Below are positions 58,851-64,000 of a stretch of DNA of 64,000 nt, one piece after another. Source of the stretch: Komagataeibacter xylinus NBRC 15237 (GTDB lineage Bacteria > Pseudomonadota > Alphaproteobacteria > Acetobacterales > Acetobacteraceae); assembly GCF_001571345.1 (NCBI RefSeq), contig NZ_BCTP01000001.1:1-64000 (forward strand), given 5' to 3'. The position numbers were made by a program, and so were the translations under genes. Within the stretch, counting starts at the first letter, position 1. The number at the start of each line of letters is the position of its first letter. The notes below the pieces were generated by a model. It did no database searches and was not told where the DNA came from. It saw only the letters and a list, made by a program, of their open reading frames with translations.

Positions 58851-59156
58851 TCAGCCCTTGCGGCGGGGGATAAAAATCAGTCCCATGATGGTGCCGAGCA
58901 CCGCCGCGATACCGAGGGAAAACAGCGGGCGTTCGCGCACGAAGGTCACGGCGCGCTCGAGCTTGCCTTCGCCTTCATCATACAGATCGGCAAATTCCTG
59001 CCGCGCCATGCCCGAAAGCTGGTCAATCTTGCCCTCGGCCTGCATTCCCACATTGCCCGTAAGGCCACCGGCGGCGTCCTTCAGGCGGCCAACGCCTTCA
59101 TCAACCATGCCTTCGGCCTTGGTCTCGATGTTTTTTGCCTTGTCTTCCGACATCAT
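58851..59156 (-). CDS. CsbD-like stress protein with C-terminal membrane anchor
   Basis: A 101-aa product. Residues about 10-50 match the CsbD general-stress pattern (EGMVDEGVGRLKDAAGGLTG, MQAEGKIDQLSG). Residues 70-101 form an ElaB/YqjD-like anchor (VRERPLFSLGIAAVLGTIMG then a basic end FIPRRKG). It therefore looks like a fusion of a CsbD-like helical part with a ribosome- or membrane-associated tail. ATG 59156 or 59153 may be used. It is expressed toward the GANTC region and is divergent from the MFS gene. Confidence 0.83.
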   Translation of the reverse strand: MMSEDKAKNIETKAEGMVDEGVGRLKDAAGGLTGNVGMQAEGKIDQLSGMARQEFADLYDEGEGKLERAVTFVRERPLFSLGIAAVLGTIMGLIFIPRRKG

Positions 59157-59240
59157 TCACACTCCGTAATATCGCTGTTTTGTAGCGTGGACCCATAACG
59201 CCACGATGGCGCTTGCAGTTCCGTACCCCTACTATCATGC

Positions 59241-60719
59241 ATGACGATGCCGCCCTTGACGACAGCCCGAACCGAACAGTCCGCGCCCGCCACCCCCATG
59301 CCTTCCCTTTCGCCCCGGCGCAAAAGGCTCATGGTGCTGATCGTGTCGAGCCTGATGATGATGGAACAGATCGATGGCACGGCGCTGACCACGGCGCTGC
59401 CTGCCATGGCAGCGGACTTCCATGTCGACATTCCCCAGACCAGCATCACGCTTACGGTCTACATGCTGGGGCTTGCGGCCCTGATCCCGGCCTCGGGCCG
59501 CATTGCCGAGCGGTTTGGCAACCGCGTCACGCTGCGCTGGGCCATCATCGTGTTCCTTGGCGGCTCGCTGCTTGGCGGGCTTGCGCCCAACCTGCCCGTG
59601 CTGGCGCTGGCACGGCTGGTGCAGGGGGTGGGCGGGGCGATGATGGTGCCGGTGGGCCGGCTCGTGATCCTGCAGAACGTGCCCAAGTCGGAGCTGATGT
59701 CGGTCATGGGGTGGGTCATGCTCACCGCCACCATCGGCCCCATGGCGGGCCCGGTGCTGGGTGGCGTGCTGACTTCTGCACTGTCATGGCGGTGGATCTT
59801 CTACATCAACATCCCGCTCGGGCTGCTGGCCATCGGGCTGATCGGGCGGTTCATTCCGCAGGGGCGCATGCGCCATCCCCCGCCGTTTGACCTCAAAGGC
59901 AACGTATGGTGCGCGCTGGCGCTGGCGGGGCTGATCTTCGGGCTGGAACTGCTGACCCATTCCGGCACGACCCGCATCGTGGCCTGTGCCCTGCTTGCCG
60001 CGGTGCCGGTGTGCAGCGTGGCGTATATCCGCCATGCCAGCCGGGTTGCCCACCCGCTGCTTGACCTGTCACTGCTGCGGGTGAGCACCTTCCGCATCTC
60101 GGTCGTTGCGGGCGCATGCACGCGCATCGCCACCGGGGGCATCATCTTTCTCCTGCCCTCCCTGCTCCAGACCCGCTTTGGCGCGAGCGCCGCGCAGAGC
60201 GGCCTGATCACCTTCATCGCCCCGCTGGGCGCGCTGGTCATGCGCTTTGGCGCCCCCGCGCTGTACCGCGCCCGGGGCTACCGTAGCGTCATGTGCGCAA
60301 GCAGCCTGGCCCTGCCTTTCGTGTGCCTGCTGCTGGCGCTGTACAACCCCGGCATGGGCATGGCCGTGCTGCTCGCACTGCTGGCCGTGCATGGCATGGG
60401 GCAGACTGCGGTCTATACGGGCTACAACACCATCGCCTATGCCGACATGCCGCCTGCGCGCATGGGGGCGGCAACGAGCCTGTATTCAACCGCCCAGCAG
60501 GTCATGCTCACGCTGGGCATATGCTTTGCGGCAGGCGTGCTGACCTCCGCGCGGCTGGTGCTCCCGCCATCGCTCCAGATGCACGACTACCGCCTGACCT
60601 TTATCCTGTGCGGCCTTGTCGCCACGATCGCGCTGCCCGTGCTGCTGCGGCTTTCGCCCAATGCCGGGGCCGCGGTGAGTGGTCATGACCACACCGCCGC
60701 ACAAAAGAACCGGTTATGA
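59241..60719 (+). CDS. DHA2-family MFS transporter
   Basis: A 492-aa, 14-span exporter. DHA2 motifs are visible: MMEQIDGTALTTALPAMAAD in span 1, SGRIAERFGNRVTLRW as motif A, LARLVQGVGGAMMVPVGRLV, and ATIGPMAGPVLGGVLTSALS as motif C followed by WRWIFYINIPLGLLAI. It is related to the EmrB-like protein at 41072 but distinct, and it has no adaptor gene beside it. The next gene is an RND adaptor 181 bases on; that gap shows no gene and no convincing promoter. Substrate unknown. Confidence 0.9.
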   Translation: MTMPPLTTARTEQSAPATPMPSLSPRRKRLMVLIVSSLMMMEQIDGTALTTALPAMAADFHVDIPQTSITLTVYMLGLAALIPASGRIAERFGNRVTLRWAIIVFLGGSLLGGLAPNLPVLALARLVQGVGGAMMVPVGRLVILQNVPKSELMSVMGWVMLTATIGPMAGPVLGGVLTSALSWRWIFYINIPLGLLAIGLIGRFIPQGRMRHPPPFDLKGNVWCALALAGLIFGLELLTHSGTTRIVACALLAAVPVCSVAYIRHASRVAHPLLDLSLLRVSTFRISVVAGACTRIATGGIIFLLPSLLQTRFGASAAQSGLITFIAPLGALVMRFGAPALYRARGYRSVMCASSLALPFVCLLLALYNPGMGMAVLLALLAVHGMGQTAVYTGYNTIAYADMPPARMGAATSLYSTAQQVMLTLGICFAAGVLTSARLVLPPSLQMHDYRLTFILCGLVATIALPVLLRLSPNAGAAVSGHDHTAAQKNRL

Positions 60720-60900
60720 AACACGGGAAGGTTTTGGCCCTTCCACCCACCGCGCAGGATGTTACATTCCCTAACTTATTCCATTCACGCGCCATGTTAA
60801 TACTGGGGCACTCCCCGGTTCGACCTTACGCTTTTTTCATAACGGCCCGGTTATTCACACTGGCCCCCATTCGACAGCAAGCAGGCAGAAACCCGACCGC

Positions 60901-62118
60901 ATGGATACAACGCCCCTCCCGCCCCGCGCCAGCGCCACCCCCACGCCCCCGACCGACCGACCGCGCCGTGGGCGGCGCGTGCTCTACCTGGCGGGCGGAG
61001 CGCTGGCGGTCGTCCTCGCGGTCGCTTTCCTGCGCCCTCATGCCAGCACCAACAGGAAGCACGCCACAAGCGGCGACCAGCCCGTGGCGGTCACCGCCGT
61101 AAGCAGGGGCGACATGCCCGTGGTGCTGACGGAGCTGGGCACGGTGGTGCCCATCACCAACGTCACGGTGCAGTCGCGCATTGATGGCTACCTGATGCAG
61201 GTGCTCTTTACCGAAGGGCAGCACGTGCACAAGGGCGACCTGCTGGCCCTGATCGACACCCGCCCCTATGAGGTGCTGCTGGCGCAGTACGAAGGCCAGC
61301 TCGCGCAGGACGTGGCCCAGCTCAGGGCCGCCCAGGTGGATAACGCGCGCTACCAGCGCCTGATCCAGCAGAACAGCGTTGCCGCCATGACGGCCAAGGA
61401 CCAGCAGTACAAGGTCGAGCAGCTCGAGGGCACGGTCAAGGCCGACCAGGCGCTTGTCGATAACGAGAAACTCCAGATCACCTACTGCCATATCATTGCC
61501 CCCGTTGACGGGCGCGTGGGCATCCGTGAAGTGGACATGGGCAACTACATCACCGCCGGCCAGACCAATGGCCTCGTGATCCTGACGCAGATGCAGCCGA
61601 TCTCGGTCATCTTCACCCTGCCCGAAAACGATATCGGCCCCGTGGCCACCCGCCTGCGCGAAGGCACGCCGCTCGAGGTCGATGCCTGGGACAGCGCCAA
61701 CCTCAACAAGATCGCGACCGGCCAGGCCAGCGTGCTCGACAGCCAGATCGATACCTCGACCGGCACGGTGCGCATGCGCGCGATCTTCCCCAACTCGCAG
61801 GAAGAACTGTTCCCCAACCAGTTCGTCAATGCCCGCATGCTGGTCAGCACCGACCATGATGCCCTGCTCGTGCCTACCAATGCCCTGCAAAATGGCCCCA
61901 ACGGCCAGTTCGTGTACGTCGTCAAGGCAGACAGCACGGTGGAGGTGCGCAACGTCAGGACCGGTCATGCCAACAACACCATGACCGTGGTGACGGACGG
62001 CGTGAAGGAAGGCGAACGCGTGGTGACCGATGGCGTGGACCACCTGCGTGATGGCGTGAAGGTCAGCATTCCCCAGGCCACCGACAGCGCCACTGCCCCG
62101 CAGAAGGGCAAGGAATAG
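60901..62118 (+). CDS. RND efflux periplasmic adaptor (MdtA-like)
   Basis: The 405-aa membrane-fusion protein has a short cytoplasmic end, an anchor (RRVLYLAGGALAVVLAVAFL), the lipoyl half VTVQSRIDGYLMQVLFTEGQ then HVHKGDLLALIDTRPYEVLL, a hairpin coiled coil, and HIIAPVDGRVGIREVDMGNY. The beta-barrel and membrane-proximal domains finish it (EELFPNQFVNARMLV, GERVVTDGVDHLRDGVKV). The segments resemble MdtA closely. The RND permease follows 63 bases on. No outer-membrane factor is visible before the window ends. Confidence 0.92.
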   Translation: MDTTPLPPRASATPTPPTDRPRRGRRVLYLAGGALAVVLAVAFLRPHASTNRKHATSGDQPVAVTAVSRGDMPVVLTELGTVVPITNVTVQSRIDGYLMQVLFTEGQHVHKGDLLALIDTRPYEVLLAQYEGQLAQDVAQLRAAQVDNARYQRLIQQNSVAAMTAKDQQYKVEQLEGTVKADQALVDNEKLQITYCHIIAPVDGRVGIREVDMGNYITAGQTNGLVILTQMQPISVIFTLPENDIGPVATRLREGTPLEVDAWDSANLNKIATGQASVLDSQIDTSTGTVRMRAIFPNSQEELFPNQFVNARMLVSTDHDALLVPTNALQNGPNGQFVYVVKADSTVEVRNVRTGHANNTMTVVTDGVKEGERVVTDGVDHLRDGVKVSIPQATDSATAPQKGKE

Positions 62119-62181
62119 GGTGCGCGCCCGCCTGCCCGCCTCCTTGCCTGACCTGCCCTGTGCGTTGCCGGAGATTGCCGC

Positions 62182-64000
62182 GTGAATCCCTCCCGCCTTT
62201 TCATACACCGTCCGGTCGCGACCACGCTGCTCATGCTGGCCATCCTGCTGGCGGGGCTGCTGGGCTATCACTTCCTGCCCGTATCGGCCCTGCCGGATGT
62301 GGAATACCCCACCATCACGGTGCAGACCTTCTACCCCGGCGCCAGCCCCGATGTGATGGCCACCTCCGTCACCGCCCCGCTTGAAACGCAGCTCGGCGAA
62401 ATGTCGGGGCTGGAGCAGATGACATCGCGCTCATCGGGTGGCTCATCGGTCATTACCCTGCGCTTTGGCCTGACCATGACCATGGACATTGCCGAGCAGG
62501 AAGTGCAGGCCGCGATCAACCAGGCCAATTCCCTGCTGCCCACCGACCTGCCCGCGCCGCCGGTCTATGCCAAGGTCAACCCCGCCGATACGCCGGTCGT
62601 GACCCTTGGCATCTCGTCGAAGACCATGCCGCTGACGGAGGTGGAGGATTACGTTGATACCCGCCTGGCCGAGAAGATCAGCCAGATCTCGGGCGTGGGG
62701 CTGGTGACGCTCTCGGGCGGCAACCGCAAGGCGCTGCGGGTGCGCGTGAACATCCCCAAGCTGACCTCGTTCGGCATCGATCTCGATACGCTGCGCACCA
62801 CCATCGGCAACGTGAACATCAACTCCCCCACCGGCACGTTCGATGGCCCCAAGCGCGCGACCACGCTGCGCATCGATGGCCAGATCACCGGGGTGCAGCA
62901 ACTGCTTGACCAGGTCATCGCCTACCAGAACAACGGCCCCGTGCGCATCCGCGACGTGGCCAGCGTGGTGATCGGCCCCGAGAACACCGAGCTTGCCGCC
63001 TGGGCCAACCGCACGCCAGCCCTGGTCATGAACGTGCAGCGCCAGCCGGGTGCGAACGTGATCGCGGTGGTGGACAACATCAAATACGCCCTGCCCCGCC
63101 TGCAGGAATCCCTGCCACCAGGCATCACCATCACGCCGCTCACCGACCGGACCACCACCATCCGCGCCTCGGTGGAGGATGTGGAGTTTGAACTGGGCCT
63201 GGCGCTGGTGCTGGTCGTGTGCGTGATCTTCGTGTTCCTGCGCAACGTGCCGGCCACGCTGATCCCCAGCCTGTCGGTGCCGCTGTCACTGGTGGGCACG
63301 CTGGCGGTGATGTACCTGTTCGGCTTCTCGCTCGACAACCTCTCGCTCATGTCGCTCACCATCGCCACGGGCTTCGTGGTGGATGACGCCATCGTCATGA
63401 TCGAGAACATCGCCCGCTACATCGAGATGGGCGATACCCGCATGGAAGCTGCGCTGAAGGGCGCGGGCGAGATCGGGTTCACCATCATCTCGCTCACCGT
63501 ATCGCTGATCGCGGTGCTGATCCCGCTGCTGTTCATGGGTGACGTGGTGGGCCGCCTGTTCCATGAATTCGCCATGACGCTGGCGGTCACGATCATCCTC
63601 TCCGCCGTGGTCTCGCTCACGCTGGTGCCCATGATGTGCGCCCGCCTGCTGCATGAGCACGACACCAAACATGCCGAACCGGCATGGTCGGCCGCCATCG
63701 AGCGCTGGACGGTCGCCACGATCGAGGGCTATGGCCGCGCGCTCGATGTGGTGCTGCGCCACCGCAGGCTGACACTGGGCGTGTTTGGCGCAACACTGAT
63801 GCTGACCGGCGTGCTGGCGGTGATCATTCCCAAGGGGTTCTTCCCCGTGCAGGATACGGGCGTGATCCAGGGCATATCGGTCATGGCGCAATCCACCTCG
63901 TTCAGCGCCATGAAGCGCCACCAGCAGGAACTTGCCGACCGCATCCTGCACGATGAGGACGTGGCCAGCCTGTCCTCCTTCGTGGGGGTGGACGGGCAGA
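62182..64000 (+). CDS. RND multidrug efflux permease (MdtB-like), partial
   Basis: The proton-driven inner-membrane pump of an RND tripartite exporter, cut at the window end after about 606 residues of an expected 1,030 or so. It begins GTG ([20 protein letters not shown]). The HAE1-family landmarks are in order: [20 protein letters not shown], then the pore-domain start; [39 protein letters not shown] with the proton-relay Asp pair (VVDDAIV); and [12 protein letters not shown]. In MdtABC systems a second permease gene follows, and here it would be downstream of the window. Confidence 0.94.
   Translation, partial: MNPSRLFIHRPVATTLLMLAILLAGLLGYHFLPVSALPDVEYPTITVQTFYPGASPDVMATSVTAPLETQLGEMSGLEQMTSRSSGGSSVITLRFGLTMTMDIAEQEVQAAINQANSLLPTDLPAPPVYAKVNPADTPVVTLGISSKTMPLTEVEDYVDTRLAEKISQISGVGLVTLSGGNRKALRVRVNIPKLTSFGIDLDTLRTTIGNVNINSPTGTFDGPKRATTLRIDGQITGVQQLLDQVIAYQNNGPVRIRDVASVVIGPENTELAAWANRTPALVMNVQRQPGANVIAVVDNIKYALPRLQESLPPGITITPLTDRTTTIRASVEDVEFELGLALVLVVCVIFVFLRNVPATLIPSLSVPLSLVGTLAVMYLFGFSLDNLSLMSLTIATGFVVDDAIVMIENIARYIEMGDTRMEAALKGAGEIGFTIISLTVSLIAVLIPLLFMGDVVGRLFHEFAMTLAVTIILSAVVSLTLVPMMCARLLHEHDTKHAEPAWSAAIERWTVATIEGYGRALDVVLRHRRLTLGVFGATLMLTGVLAVIIPKGFFPVQDTGVIQGISVMAQSTSFSAMKRHQQELADRILHDEDVASLSSFVGVDGQ

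Noticed and set aside
60826-62271. Minus-strand open frame of 481 codons over the RND adaptor
   Set aside because: Antisense to a complete adaptor gene and without any recognisable family.

Overview
The window is GC-rich chromosomal DNA of an alphaproteobacterium, most likely an acetic acid bacterium (Acetobacteraceae; Komagataeibacter or Gluconacetobacter type). The reasons are the housekeeping gene types and their order (lptF-lptG-lptD-surA-rsmA, rpsF-rpsR-rplI, yqeY-dnaG-rpoD, carA-carB-greA, rnhB-ccrM), a CcrM-type GANTC methylase, and a family of AT-rich cloverleaf-like intergenic repeats that I remember as typical of Komagataeibacter (from memory, not checked). I see no rRNA, tRNA, CRISPR array, transposase or prophage gene.

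Layout. 1-3845 (minus): four overlapping or nearly touching membrane genes of a hydrogenase-4/formate-hydrogenlyase-like complex (B-, C-, E- and a cut-off F-type subunit). 4020-4663: an AT-rich island with one orphan small ORF, a small lipoprotein candidate and a terminator. 4687-11622: an aldo/keto reductase, holC and pepA (minus), then cysQ, a Sua5-type tRNA-modification gene, a coiled-coil membrane protein and a FAD-linked 2-hydroxyacid dehydrogenase (plus). 11723-18641: an overlapping envelope operon, lptF-lptG-lptD-surA-rsmA. 18753-26861 (minus): cfa, rpsF-rpsR-rplI, a hypothetical gene, a GNAT gene, rpoD and dnaG. 26884-33976: yqeY, divergent from a carA that carries a fused N-terminal helix-turn-helix, then carB, greA and ilvA. 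34155-40961: upp, msrB, gpmI, an EnvC-like murein hydrolase activator with no ordinary start codon, ctpA, rppH and a second Nudix gene. 41072-47504 (minus): emrA-emrB behind a TetR-type palindrome, an MsbA-like ABC exporter, cca and a DUF1285 gene. 47599-55404 (plus): a MoxR ATPase/DUF58/DUF4159/VWA cluster and an exported ankyrin protein. 55633-58694 (minus): rnhB-ccrM plus a second orphan adenine methylase. 59241-64000 (plus): an MFS pump and an MdtAB-like RND pump that runs off the window.

The most interesting signals are not protein genes. (1) Six copies of an intergenic element with an outer stem and two inner hairpins lie just after stop codons. One copy has two compensatory base-pair changes, so the fold is probably selected. 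(2) Six GANTC sites lie within 125 bp upstream of rnhB-ccrM, four of them arranged in two inverted repeats. This suggests that CcrM senses its own methylation state. (3) The HTH-CarA fusion lies downstream of paired GGGAA-N5-TTCCC dyads, which suggests a metabolic enzyme that controls its own operon.
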